Source of the DNA: Ancylobacter tetraedralis | GTDB lineage: Bacteria > Pseudomonadota > Alphaproteobacteria > Rhizobiales > Xanthobacteraceae | Assembly (NCBI RefSeq): GCF_014195655.1 | Contig: NZ_JACICD010000012.1 | Location: forward strand, 1 to 64,000 | Reading direction: 5' to 3' | DNA: 64,000 nucleotides | Shown here: positions 45,179 to 53,828 of the stretch, piece by piece | How the letters are laid out: each line of letters starts with the position of its first letter | Numbering within the stretch: position 1 is the first letter of the stretch | Translations under genes and position numbers: made by a program | Notes under the pieces: model-generated | Told to the model about the DNA's origin: nothing | What the model saw: the letters and a program-made list of their open reading frames with translations, nothing else | Databases searched by the model: none

Positions 45179-46780
45179 ATGAGCCTCTTACGAGCCCTTC
45201 TCATTGCCGGGGCGATGGCCCTTCCGGCCAGCTTGCCGACCGGTCTGTCAGTGGCGCTGGCAGCGACGCCGCCAGGTGTGCTGGTTGTCGCCCAGAACAT
45301 CGACGACATCGTCGCCATCGACCCGGCACAGTCGTTCGAGTACTCCTCGGGTGAGTATGTGGCGCAGGTCTATGACCGTCTCATCCAGTATGATGCGGAA
45401 GACACCAGCAAGCTGGTCGGCGCCCTGGCCTCCGATTGGACGATCGACGAGGCGGCGAAGACGATCACCTTCACGCTGCGCAAGGGCGTCACCTTCCATT
45501 CCGGCAATCCGCTGCGTCCCGAGGATGTCCTTTATTCGTTCAAGCGCGTCGTCGCGCTCAACAAGGTGCCATCCTTCATCCTCACCCAGCTCGGCTGGAC
45601 CCCTGAGACCATCGACGCGATGGTGACAGCCGACGGCCCCGACAAGGTGGTCGTGCGCTACACCGGCGACTTCTCCTCCGGCTTCGCCCTGAATGCGCTG
45701 GCAGCCCGCCCGGGTTCCATCGTCGACGCCAAGACCGTGCAGCAGCATGAGGTGAATGGCGATTTCGGCAATGGCTGGCTCAATGCCAACTCGGCCGGTA
45801 CCGGGGCCTTCAAGCTGAGGACCTATCGCCCCGGCGACATCCTCGTGCTCGACGCCAACCCGGCCTATTTCCGCGGCGCGCCGATCATGAAGCAGGTGCT
45901 CATCCGTCATGTCGCCGAAGCCGCGACCCAGCAATTGCTGCTGAAGTCGGGTGATGTGGACATGGCGAAGAACCTGACCCCCGATCAGATCGCCGGGCTC
46001 GGCGCCAGCGCCAAGGTTGTCGCCTATCCGCAGGCATCGGTGCACTTCCTGTCCTTCAACCAGAAGACCGCGGCGCTGACCCCGCCGGCCGTATGGGAGG
46101 CCGCACGCTATCTCGTCGACTACGAGGGCATGACGTCGACCTTTCTGAAGGGTCAGATGCAGGTCTATCAGAGCTTCAACCCGAAGGGCTTTCCCGGAGC
46201 GCTGGAGGCGACGCCGTACCATTACGATGTGGAGAAGGCCAAGAAGATCCTCGCGGAGGCCGGCATCAAGACGCCGATCAAGGTCACACTCGACGTGATC
46301 AACTCCTCGCCCTTCACCGACATCGCGCAGTCGCTTCAGGCTTCCTTCGCCAAGGCGGGTATCGAGTTCGACATCCTTCCCGGCACCGGCAGCCAGGTGA
46401 TCACCAAGTACCGCGCCCGCGCGCATCAGGCGATGCTGCTCTACTGGGGTCCCGACTTCATGGACCCGCACTCCAACGCCCAGGCCTTCGCCTTCAACGA
46501 CAACAACGCCGACGACCACTACCAGTCGACCACGACGTGGCGGAACGCCTGGAAGGTGCCGCCGGAGCTGAACGCGGAAACCAAGGCCGCGCTGGCCGAG
46601 CCCGACCCGGCCCGGCGCAACGCTCTGTATGTCGATCTCCAGGCCAAGGTTCAGGCGCAGTCGCCCATCGTGGTCATGTTCCAGGCGGAGAGCCAGATCG
46701 CCATGAACCCGAAAGTCACCGGCTACGTGAACGGTGCCCTGTCGGACTTCGTCTTCTACCGGCTGGTCGACAAGAAGTAA
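45179..46780 (+). CDS. Oligopeptide/dipeptide-type ABC transporter, substrate-binding protein (module B)
   Basis: 533 residues from the ATG at 45179. The N-terminus is a Sec signal peptide (about 1-27, ending in SVALAA) with no lipobox, unlike the Tat-like one of its paralogue. The body is a family 5 solute-binding protein with ASDWTIDEAAKTITFTLRKG, HSGNPLRPEDVLYSFKRVV and NLTPDQI. It shares the GNGWL, NSAGTG, LDANP, IRHV blocks with the module A protein. Ligand unknown. Confidence 0.93.
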   Translation: MSLLRALLIAGAMALPASLPTGLSVALAATPPGVLVVAQNIDDIVAIDPAQSFEYSSGEYVAQVYDRLIQYDAEDTSKLVGALASDWTIDEAAKTITFTLRKGVTFHSGNPLRPEDVLYSFKRVVALNKVPSFILTQLGWTPETIDAMVTADGPDKVVVRYTGDFSSGFALNALAARPGSIVDAKTVQQHEVNGDFGNGWLNANSAGTGAFKLRTYRPGDILVLDANPAYFRGAPIMKQVLIRHVAEAATQQLLLKSGDVDMAKNLTPDQIAGLGASAKVVAYPQASVHFLSFNQKTAALTPPAVWEAARYLVDYEGMTSTFLKGQMQVYQSFNPKGFPGALEATPYHYDVEKAKKILAEAGIKTPIKVTLDVINSSPFTDIAQSLQASFAKAGIEFDILPGTGSQVITKYRARAHQAMLLYWGPDFMDPHSNAQAFAFNDNNADDHYQSTTTWRNAWKVPPELNAETKAALAEPDPARRNALYVDLQAKVQAQSPIVVMFQAESQIAMNPKVTGYVNGALSDFVFYRLVDKK

Positions 46781-46790
46781 GCCGAGCCGT

Positions 46791-46823
46791 CCTGCTGCCC
46801 GGCAACATTCTCCGGGCAGCAGG
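46791..46823 (+). terminator. Strong hairpin after the binding-protein gene
   Basis: A perfect 12-bp stem, CCTGCTGCCCGG (46791-46802) and CCGGGCAGCAGG (46812-46823), encloses a 9-nt loop. It starts 10 bp after the stop. No T-run follows, so it may attenuate or stabilise the upstream message rather than terminate fully. This layout is common for abundant periplasmic binding-protein transcripts. Confidence 0.6.
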
Positions 46824-46924
46824 CGCCCCGCAACGGACGTCGCGGCGGGCCGAGGGTCGCCCTGTGGTTCGGCTCCGTGCGCGCGCACCCCGTCCGATCC
46901 CCCCCTTTTTTCGGAGACATTTCC

Positions 46925-47446
46925 ATGAGCGGGCCAACTATCCGCACCGCGCGCCCCGAGGACGCCGCCGACCTCGCCGCGATCTATGCGTTCGAGGACG
47001 TGGTCGCCTACACGACCCAGCTGCCGCATCGCGACACGCGCTTCTGGCAGGATTTCTACAAGACCCGTGATCCGGAGAATGTGGAGCTGGTTGCCGTGCT
47101 CGAGGGCCGCGTCGTCGGCCATCTCGGCATGCTGCTGAACCGCGCGCCCCGCCGCAAGCATGTCGGCACGTTCGGCCTGTGCGTGCACCCCGATGTTCAC
47201 GGTCGTGGGATCGGCAGCGCCCTGATGACGGAGATGCTCAACATGGCCGACAACTGGCTGAACCTGTTGCGGCTGGAACTGGGCGTCGCTTCCGACAATG
47301 CGCGCGCCATCGCCCTCTATGAGCGCTTCGGCTTCACCCGGGAGCGCGAATCCCGCTTCGACCTGTTCACCCGAGGCCGCTTCGCCAGCACCACCCACAT
47401 GGCCCGCTTCCATCCGGCCGGGGCGCAGATGCTGCAGCTCGCCTAG
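46925..47446 (+). CDS. GNAT-family N-acetyltransferase
   Basis: 173 residues from the ATG at 46925 (GGAG 8 nt upstream). The acetyl-CoA loop is in LCVHPDVHGRGIGSALM and the C-terminal NARAIALYERFGFTRE block is typical of GNATs acting on small molecules or amino acids. It could acetylate an amine or amino acid handled by module B (inference). Confidence 0.88.
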   Translation: MSGPTIRTARPEDAADLAAIYAFEDVVAYTTQLPHRDTRFWQDFYKTRDPENVELVAVLEGRVVGHLGMLLNRAPRRKHVGTFGLCVHPDVHGRGIGSALMTEMLNMADNWLNLLRLELGVASDNARAIALYERFGFTRERESRFDLFTRGRFASTTHMARFHPAGAQMLQLA

Positions 47447-47501
47447 ACATGCGCGCACGCGCCGCGCCGTGCCAAGCGAACGGAAACGGGAACGAGCCTA
47501 G

Positions 47502-48599
47502 ATGATGTACACGCCTCAGCCGGCGGCCGGGCACGCAACCGCCACGGTGAAGCTCTATTCCGACACGCTCACCCTGCCCTCCCCGGCGATGAAGCGGGCC
47601 ATGTTCGAGGCGGAACTTGGTGACGAGCAGGCCGGCCTCGACCCGACGGTGAACGCGCTCTGTGCCCGTGTCGCGGCCCTGCTGGGAAAGCCGAGCGCCA
47701 TGTTCCTGCCGAGCGGCACGATGTGCAACCAGATCGCCATGCTGGTGCACGCCCGGCCCGGCGACGCCATCCTCGCCCACAAGGACTCCCACATCATCGC
47801 CCATGAAGCGGGAGCCGCCGCGGCGCTGGGGGGTGGCTTGGTGACCGGCCTGGCCGGTGAGGCCGGGCAATTCGGCCCGGACGACATCCAGGCCGCGCTG
47901 CGGGCGGCCAGCCGCTACGCGCCGGAACCGCGCCTGCTCGTCGTCGAGCAGACCTCGCATCTGGGCGGGGGATCGGTCTGGGCGCTCGACCGCCTGCACG
48001 CGGTGGCCGACGAGGCGCACCGCCATGGCATGGCCATCTACATGGACGGCGCCCGGCTGATGAACGCCGTGGTGGCCAGCGGCGTCGGCGCGCGGGATAT
48101 GGCGGCAGCGGTCGACAGCGTGTCGCTGTGTTTTTCCAAGGGGCTTGGCGCCCCTTTTGGCGCGGTCCTGGCCGGATCGCCCGATTTCATCGATCGCGCC
48201 TGGCGCTGGAAGCAGCGGCTGGGCGGCGCCATGCGACAGGTGGGCATGTATGCCGCCGCCTGCCTCTTCGCCCTCGACCACAATGTCGATCGCCTCGCCG
48301 AGGATCATCGCCACGCGACCCGGCTGGCCGAGGGGCTCTCGTCGCTGCCGGGATTGCGCATCACCCGGCCGCAGACCAACATCGTGCTGTTCGATACCCT
48401 CGCGACAGGCATCACGTCCTTCGAACTGCGCGACCGTCTGGCGACGCAGGATGTGTCCATAACCGCCATGGACCGCTATCTGGGCCGCGCCGTGACGCAC
48501 CTGCACGTCGACACTGACGCGATCGAGCGGGCCATCGCGGCCTTCCGCAACGTCCTCGCCCCCAGCCGTTCAGTCCCGGGCAGCGCTCGACGAAGATGA
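47502..48599 (+). CDS. Low-specificity threonine-aldolase-family PLP enzyme
   Basis: 365 residues of the beta-eliminating-lyase/threonine-aldolase fold. PLP lysine is K213 in LCFSKGLGAPFGAVLAG, and the nearby GARLMNAVVASG and SDTLTLPSPAMKRAM (opening) match L-threonine aldolase. The usual reaction is retro-aldol cleavage of beta-hydroxy amino acids to glycine plus an aldehyde. It would pair logically with an aldehyde dehydrogenase. Last intact gene before the IS scar. Confidence 0.88.
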   Translation: MMYTPQPAAGHATATVKLYSDTLTLPSPAMKRAMFEAELGDEQAGLDPTVNALCARVAALLGKPSAMFLPSGTMCNQIAMLVHARPGDAILAHKDSHIIAHEAGAAAALGGGLVTGLAGEAGQFGPDDIQAALRAASRYAPEPRLLVVEQTSHLGGGSVWALDRLHAVADEAHRHGMAIYMDGARLMNAVVASGVGARDMAAAVDSVSLCFSKGLGAPFGAVLAGSPDFIDRAWRWKQRLGGAMRQVGMYAAACLFALDHNVDRLAEDHRHATRLAEGLSSLPGLRITRPQTNIVLFDTLATGITSFELRDRLATQDVSITAMDRYLGRAVTHLHVDTDAIERAIAAFRNVLAPSRSVPGSARRR

Positions 48600-48629
48600 G
48601 GGCTGTGGGATCCTCATAACCATTTGATA

Positions 48630-49038
48630 ATTATGCATGTACCCTGGACAAGGCGGCCATCGGCGGTTTCGGCGGCATTTAGGTGGCTAAGGGCTGCCTT
48701 TTTCGGACGTTTGGCGGGGACATTTCCGTTCAGCCTGCGGATTGCGTCGGTCAGGAAGTGTCCCCTGGCCCGTAGGGCGCGGCGCCGCTTGGCGTTCAGG
48801 GCCTCGATCGCGTTGGTCGCGTAGAGAATGCGAGGGACATGCCGCGGGCGTAGACCGACACGATCTTGTCGTCGAAGCCGGGGAAGCGGCGCCGGTAGCT
48901 GGCGATGAGCTGCGGATCGAACGTCGCCCGCCGGTCGCGCGGGATATCCAGCTCGATCCGGCCGGTCTCGGTCGTCACCATCTTGCGGCCATATCGCCTC
49001 GCCTTGACAACCAGTCTCTGCGGCCGCGGCGCGGTCAC
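48630..49038 (-). pseudogene. IS256-family transposase remnant, internally deleted and frameshifted
   Basis: The minus strand first reads RRYGRKMVTTETGRIELDIP, then DRRATFDPQLIASYRRRFPGFDDKIVSVYARGM, the N-terminal third of an IS256 (mutator-type) transposase. It then jumps frame into RILYATNAIEALNAKRRRALRARGHFLTDAI, the C-terminal third. The catalytic DDE core between them is missing. No terminal inverted repeats are evident. The remnant abuts the end of the BatD-like gene, overlapping by 4 nt. Confidence 0.8.
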
Positions 49039-50207
49039 GGTCGACGCTTTCCCGGAAAAAGGGCGTTTACTCCAGCTTGCGGGTCATACTCTCCTTCCCC
49101 CGCATGCCGTCCATAAAGGGCGGCATCCAATGCAGCCGTCTCGCTCCCGCTCACCGGCAGGCCGAGGTCGCGGCGGCGGCGGAGATAGGCTTCGGTCGCG
49201 CGGCGAAGGGCGAAGAGGTCTCCGGAGCGGGCCGCGCGCTTGAGCCGTCGCCACGTCGGATCGAACGGAGACAGTCGTTGGAGCGCGCGCCGAATTTGCG
49301 CCCTTCGCCGCGGTGCCAGCCCGCAGATGCAGAGGCCAAGCCCGGTCAGGATCCCGAGGACCACGGCCATCACACCCATCGCCGCTTCTGCGGTGGGCAG
49401 CCGCGCGGTGCCGCTCCGATTGTCGTGGAAGCTGGCATAGCCGAAGGGCAGCGCGGGGATTTCCGCTATTCGCATCTCGCGGGTCACCGTGTCGAACCAC
49501 GGGATGGAGACGGGGGGCAACACACCGGGCTCTCCCGTCTTGGGGCGCAGATGCCATTCCCAAACCAGCGTCGTCACCGGGCCGGAGGGCGTTGGCAGCG
49601 TCTCGCGCTGCTCCGGTGCGGCGAAGCTGATCAGCCAGGGCTCGCGAAGGACAGGGCGCGGCGGCAGCATATGCGGGAGCGCACCGTCCGCTTTCAGCGT
49701 GACACGACGCACCAGGGTCTCGCCGTCCCGCAGCGCACCGGGGGCGGCCGAAAGTGCGTCCTCGACCGTGAGGCTATGGGCGGAAAGCGGCGTGCCCTCG
49801 CCGGGATAGGGCGCGACGGCAAGGCTGACCGGGGCCGCCGTCATGTCGAGCGGTGCCCGCAGGTTGGTCTCGTCGACCACGGTGAGATGATGCGTCACCG
49901 GGCCGATCGTCAGCGTGCCGGCGTGACGGGGGAAGACGGCGAGATGCCGCTCGAACACCCGGACAGTGCGCCCTCCGATCTCCTCGTCGCGCCACTGGTC
50001 GCGCGCAAGCTGCATCCAGTCGTAGTTCTCCGAGCCGGGGAACGTCAGCGTCTCCAGTGCAATCCGGCTGGTGTATTCGCCCCTCAGCGTCACCGGGATC
50101 ATCTCGCCGACGACCGGGCGCACGCCCTCCGGCAGCCGCAGGCGCAGGCCGTCGCCATAGGCGTCACCGGCGATCAGGAGGAGGAACAGGCCGGCCCACC
50201 TCACCAT
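49035..50207 (-). CDS. BatD-like membrane protein (oxygen-tolerance family)
   Basis: 390 residues with a signal peptide (about 1-19), two extracytoplasmic beta-rich domains, a single TM helix near 275-300 (GVMAVVLGILTGLGLCICGL) and a cytoplasmic helical tail. This is the layout of BatD. The start overlaps the TPR gene by 7 nt. Its 3' end runs straight into the IS remnant, so the last few residues (about LFPGKRRP) may have been changed by the insertion. Confidence 0.75.
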   Translation of the reverse strand: MVRWAGLFLLLIAGDAYGDGLRLRLPEGVRPVVGEMIPVTLRGEYTSRIALETLTFPGSENYDWMQLARDQWRDEEIGGRTVRVFERHLAVFPRHAGTLTIGPVTHHLTVVDETNLRAPLDMTAAPVSLAVAPYPGEGTPLSAHSLTVEDALSAAPGALRDGETLVRRVTLKADGALPHMLPPRPVLREPWLISFAAPEQRETLPTPSGPVTTLVWEWHLRPKTGEPGVLPPVSIPWFDTVTREMRIAEIPALPFGYASFHDNRSGTARLPTAEAAMGVMAVVLGILTGLGLCICGLAPRRRAQIRRALQRLSPFDPTWRRLKRAARSGDLFALRRATEAYLRRRRDLGLPVSGSETAALDAALYGRHAGEGEYDPQAGVNALFPGKRRP

Positions 50208-50833
50208 TTCTCACCCTCCTCGGGCCGCAGCAGGCCGAGCCCGGCGCGCCGCTCATATTCCTTGCGCAGACGCAGGCGCAGGAATTCGCCGGGATCGTCG
50301 GCCAGCGTCTCAAGCCACGCATCCGAGGCCACGAAGCCGCGGGCTTCGATCGGCTTCTTCCAGGCGGGATCGGGCGTGCCGGCTATGACCGGCCCGTCCG
50401 TCGGCGCGCCGGGGGCGAGACCGCCAGCGCCCGGCAAGCGTCCCGGCACGGTGGACGCGCCCGTCGTCTTCGGCACCATCGCGTCGACCAGATCGCGAGC
50501 CCGGCGCGCCTCGTCATCGGACGGGTTGGCGAAGAGCACGGCGTCGAAATAGGCGACGGAGAGCGCATGCCGTCCTGTGGCGGCGAGCGTCAGCCCGCGA
50601 TTGAAGGTCTGGCTGCGCCCGGCGTCAGCGAAGGCGGCGTCCGCCGCGGCGTAGTCGCCCACCCGGTACAGGGCGAGTCCCCGTGCCGCCGGGTCGTCCA
50701 GCACCCGCACGGGCGCGCCGGGCGCGCCGCTGCGCAACAGAAGGCGCCCCCAGGCGGCGGGGCCGGCGGCGAGCACGCAGGCGAGGCCAACCACAGCGAC
50801 GAAAACGAGACGCAGGCGCATGGCGGACTTCAT
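50201..50833 (-). CDS. TPR-type membrane-anchored protein (BatC/BatE-like)
   Basis: 210 residues with an N-terminal TM segment (about 5-28). TPR-like helices follow (ARGLALYRVGDYAAADAAFA, FNRGLTLAATGRHALSVAYF), then a low-complexity P/G/A linker and a charged C-terminus. In Bat operons such proteins scaffold the VWA proteins. It overlaps its neighbours at both ends. Confidence 0.75.
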   Translation of the reverse strand: MKSAMRLRLVFVAVVGLACVLAAGPAAWGRLLLRSGAPGAPVRVLDDPAARGLALYRVGDYAAADAAFADAGRSQTFNRGLTLAATGRHALSVAYFDAVLFANPSDDEARRARDLVDAMVPKTTGASTVPGRLPGAGGLAPGAPTDGPVIAGTPDPAWKKPIEARGFVASDAWLETLADDPGEFLRLRLRKEYERRAGLGLLRPEEGEKW

Positions 50834-51714
50834 GCGCGCCTCCGGAAAAGGCCCAGCAGCGGCAGTCCCGCCAGCGCCGCGAGATAGGGGCCGAGGTCGA
50901 GGAACGCCAAGGTCGCGAGTACCGGATCCCGCTCCAGCGTGCCCCGCTGCGAGAGGCGGCGGAGAACGGCGGAGGGGCCCCGGGCAGGAGCGGCGAGGCT
51001 TCCAAGCGCTTCAAGAGCCGCAGCATCGGCGGAGCCACCGGCGCGGCCGCTCAAGGTGAGGACCGAAAGCCGCACGCCATCGCCGGCGAGACGTTCCGCC
51101 TCCGCACGGGCGGCACCGTCGACACCGCCCCCATCGGAGATCAGCACGAGATCGGCATCCCGGCTTGCCCGCAGCATCTGCCGCGCCAGCGCCAGCGCAC
51201 TGGCCGGGCGGCTGCCACCGTCCGGCATCGTGTCGCGGGCGAGCACGGCGATCTGGCTCTCCAGCGTCGTGGGATCGGCCGTGGGCGCAGCCACCTCATA
51301 GGCCTCCCCGGAATAGAGCAGCATCCCGACCGGCCGGCCGGACGCGGCCGTCAACAGAGCGGCGGCGGCGGCCTGCGCGTCGGCAAGGGCCGGGCCTTCC
51401 GCGACAGACGGCGACATGTCGAGGGCGATGAGAACCGCCCCGCTGCCCGCAAGCACCGGCGCATCCGCGCGCGGCACGGCGGGACCGCACAGACCGAGGC
51501 AAAGCAGCGCCGCCGATGCGAAGAGGGCGACGCCCTGGCGCCGGCCCCCTCCCCGCATGTGCCCCAGCGCTCGCATCGCCTCGAACATCGCCGGTGGCAT
51601 CACCCGTTCCCAGCCGCCAGAGGCGGGGCCGCGCCGCCACTGCCACAACGCAAGGACGACAAGCAGCGGCAAGGCAAGGAGCCACCAGGGACGCAACAGA
51701 ACGAGCTCGCTCAT
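50830..51714 (-). CDS. VWA-domain membrane protein (BatB-like)
   Basis: 294 residues from the ATG at 51714. There are two N-terminal TM helices, then a von Willebrand A domain whose metal site is ALDMSPSV (D-x-S-x-S). A C-terminal TM helix lies near the end (LAALAGLPLLGLF). The start overlaps the BatA-like stop (ATGA). Confidence 0.85.
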   Translation of the reverse strand: MSELVLLRPWWLLALPLLVVLALWQWRRGPASGGWERVMPPAMFEAMRALGHMRGGGRRQGVALFASAALLCLGLCGPAVPRADAPVLAGSGAVLIALDMSPSVAEGPALADAQAAAAALLTAASGRPVGMLLYSGEAYEVAAPTADPTTLESQIAVLARDTMPDGGSRPASALALARQMLRASRDADLVLISDGGGVDGAARAEAERLAGDGVRLSVLTLSGRAGGSADAAALEALGSLAAPARGPSAVLRRLSQRGTLERDPVLATLAFLDLGPYLAALAGLPLLGLFRRRA

Positions 51715-52664
51715 CTGCGCCTCCACGCGGCGAGCAGCACCACCAGTCCCAGAGCCGCGCCGCCGGGCCACATCCAGAGCGGATGCCAGTAGCGCAGCGG
51801 CGGGCGCTTCATCGGGTTCGGCTCAAGTTCATCCAGCGTCGCGGCCATGGCTTCGAGATCCGCCATGCTGCGTACCCGGAAGCTGGTGCCACCACCGACC
51901 TCGGCGATCTCCCGCAAGGCGACGGCGTCCACGGCGTCGCGCGAGGCGGGCTGATCCGCGAGATCCTCGGGGCCAAGCGCGATGGTGTGAACCCGCACCC
52001 CATGGCTGGCCGCCAGACGCGCGACGTCCGTCGCCTGAACCTTGCCGGATGTATCCACCCCATCCGAGAGCAGGACCACGACCTTTGTGGTGGCGTCGCT
52101 CCCCATGATCCGCCGTGTCGCCAGCCCCAGCCCGTCCGATATGGCGGTGGAGCGTCCCGAAATACCGATCTGGGCGACCTCGATAGCGCGAGCCACGGAA
52201 GCGACGTCGAAGGTCGGCGGCTGCGCGATATAGGCCCGCTCGCCGAAGATCACGAGCCCGATCCGGTCGCCCTGCCGCGCCGCGACGAAGCGGGCGGCGA
52301 CGCGCTTGACCGCCTCCAGCCGCGAGAGCGGGGCGCCATCGAGAACGAAGTCCTCTTTCAGCATGCTGCCGGAGAGGTCGAGGGCCAGCAGGATCTCCCG
52401 GCCCGAGGCTGTCACCAGCTCGCGCGTCGCCGCGATCTGCGGACCGGCGAGCGCCACCACCAGCGCGGTCCAGGCCGCGACGAGAACCGCTTGCCCCGCT
52501 CGATCCCCGCCCTCACGCGCCGGCAGCGCCGCGGCAAACGTGCCGGGCGCCACGCGCAGCGCGCTTCTCCCCGGCGTCCGCGCCATGGGAAGAAGACGCG
52601 CAAGCAGGGGGACGGGAAGCAGCAGCAGCGCCAGCGGAAAGGCGAGAGTGACGGAAGCGATCAT
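51711..52664 (-). CDS. VWA-domain membrane protein (BatA-like)
   Basis: 317 residues. Two N-terminal TM helices are followed by a VWA domain with the full MIDAS site LALDLSGSML and LLSDGVDTSG, and a C-terminal TM helix (WMWPGGAALGLVVLLAAW). The sequence has the BatA-type REILLALDLSGSM block. The start overlaps the small upstream gene (ATGA). Confidence 0.88.
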   Translation of the reverse strand: MIASVTLAFPLALLLLPVPLLARLLPMARTPGRSALRVAPGTFAAALPAREGGDRAGQAVLVAAWTALVVALAGPQIAATRELVTASGREILLALDLSGSMLKEDFVLDGAPLSRLEAVKRVAARFVAARQGDRIGLVIFGERAYIAQPPTFDVASVARAIEVAQIGISGRSTAISDGLGLATRRIMGSDATTKVVVLLSDGVDTSGKVQATDVARLAASHGVRVHTIALGPEDLADQPASRDAVDAVALREIAEVGGGTSFRVRSMADLEAMAATLDELEPNPMKRPPLRYWHPLWMWPGGAALGLVVLLAAWRRR

Positions 52665-53002
52665 CGCCGTGCCCGCCGCGCCTTGAGGGCGATGCGCTCG
52701 ACGGCTTCCGGCGAGAGCGGCGGGGCGCTGCCATAGGCCATGGCGCGCAGCTCTTCCGGCAGATGGCCGAGAAGACGGCCGATCGCCAGCACCCGCTCCT
52801 GCGGCGGCATCCCCCGGGTGGCGCGCAGGAGTGCGCGCCGCGATGGACGGCGTGCGAAGAAGGGGGATGCCAGCAGCGACAGCAGCGCCGCCAAGAGCAG
52901 CCCGGCGCCGAACAATAGCAGCAGGTCGGCCGCATTCACCTGCATCAGCGACGGCGGCAGGCGACCTTCCGGCAAGGCCATGATGAGCTCAGCCTGCGTC
53001 AT
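52661..53002 (-). CDS. Small single-pass membrane protein of the Bat operon (DUF4381-like)
   Basis: 113 residues from the ATG at 53002 inside the DUF58 gene end (14-nt overlap). It has one TM helix (DLLLLFGAGLLLAALLSLLA) and a helical basic C-terminus. Position between DUF58 and BatA matches the DUF4381 protein in Bat/Moxr operons. Sequence similarity alone is weak. Confidence 0.65.
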   Translation of the reverse strand: MTQAELIMALPEGRLPPSLMQVNAADLLLLFGAGLLLAALLSLLASPFFARRPSRRALLRATRGMPPQERVLAIGRLLGHLPEELRAMAYGSAPPLSPEAVERIALKARRARR

Positions 53003-53828
53003 GATCGACGACCTCAAGGCTGACATTCAGTGGGCGGAGACGCTGCGCCAGCGCCGCGCGGTCAAACGGCCGCAGCCGCGCAAGGCAGGCGAGCGCCCCG
53101 GCCTGTATGGGCAGCGCACCTTCGGGCGGCGCAGCCTCGATCGTGTCCAGCGGCAACAGGACCCGGACCTGACGGCGGCGGGCGAGCCGGGCCAGCGCGG
53201 GCTCGTCTTCCGGCGCGAGGCCATCGGGGCCCGTGGCGATCACTACGTCGCCACCGGGCGGCGAGAGGCGCGCGGCACGGGTGAGCGCCTCCTCCAGGGA
53301 AGCCGCCCCACCACCAGCCCCTAACGCCTGATCGTGGCGGCTGGCGAGCATGTGGCTAATGCGGACCATCTGCGGGACGCCACCGGCCAGCGGGACCGCC
53401 GCCACGCCCTCTGCGTTGACGCTGATCGCTGCCAGCGACGCGCCCCGCAGCACGGCCTTCCATCCTCGCCGTGCCGCCAGCCGCGCCGCGCGCACCGAGC
53501 GCAGCGATGCGCCGGTGCCCCATAGCATCGGCGGCCGGAAATCAACGATCAGCAACAGCGTATCGTCCCGATCCTCATGAAAGGTGCGAATATGCGCAAT
53601 ACCGGTGCGGGCGGTGGCGGAAGGGTCGATGCGGCGGGCGTCATCCCCCTCGGCAAAGGTGCGGATCTCCCGCAGATCCATTCCCGCGCCCGGCGCCCGT
53701 GTGGGAGCGGCTCCCGGCCGACGGGACGCCGGTTGCGTTCGCCCGGTCCCTGGAGCCCCCTCGCGCAGCGCCAGCAACTCGCGGGCATCCAGCCGAATTC
53801 CAGGTGCCTCCAGCGCGGGGCTCACCAT
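52989..53828 (-). CDS. DUF58 protein
   Basis: 279 residues with the DUF58 hallmark REIRTFAEGDDARRIDPSATARTG near residue 55 and a VWA-like fold after it (LLLIVDFRPPM). DUF58 proteins form the link between MoxR ATPases and VWA partners. It overlaps the MoxR stop by 7 nt. Confidence 0.85.
   Translation of the reverse strand: MVSPALEAPGIRLDARELLALREGAPGTGRTQPASRRPGAAPTRAPGAGMDLREIRTFAEGDDARRIDPSATARTGIAHIRTFHEDRDDTLLLIVDFRPPMLWGTGASLRSVRAARLAARRGWKAVLRGASLAAISVNAEGVAAVPLAGGVPQMVRISHMLASRHDQALGAGGGAASLEEALTRAARLSPPGGDVVIATGPDGLAPEDEPALARLARRRQVRVLLPLDTIEAAPPEGALPIQAGALACLARLRPFDRAALAQRLRPLNVSLEVVDHDAG

Noticed and set aside
45248-47458. A 736-codon open frame on the minus strand
   Set aside because: It is antisense to the binding protein and acetyltransferase genes, both of which have clear domains and ribosome-binding sites. 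Its composition (rich in R, G, H and L) is that of a GC-rich shadow frame.
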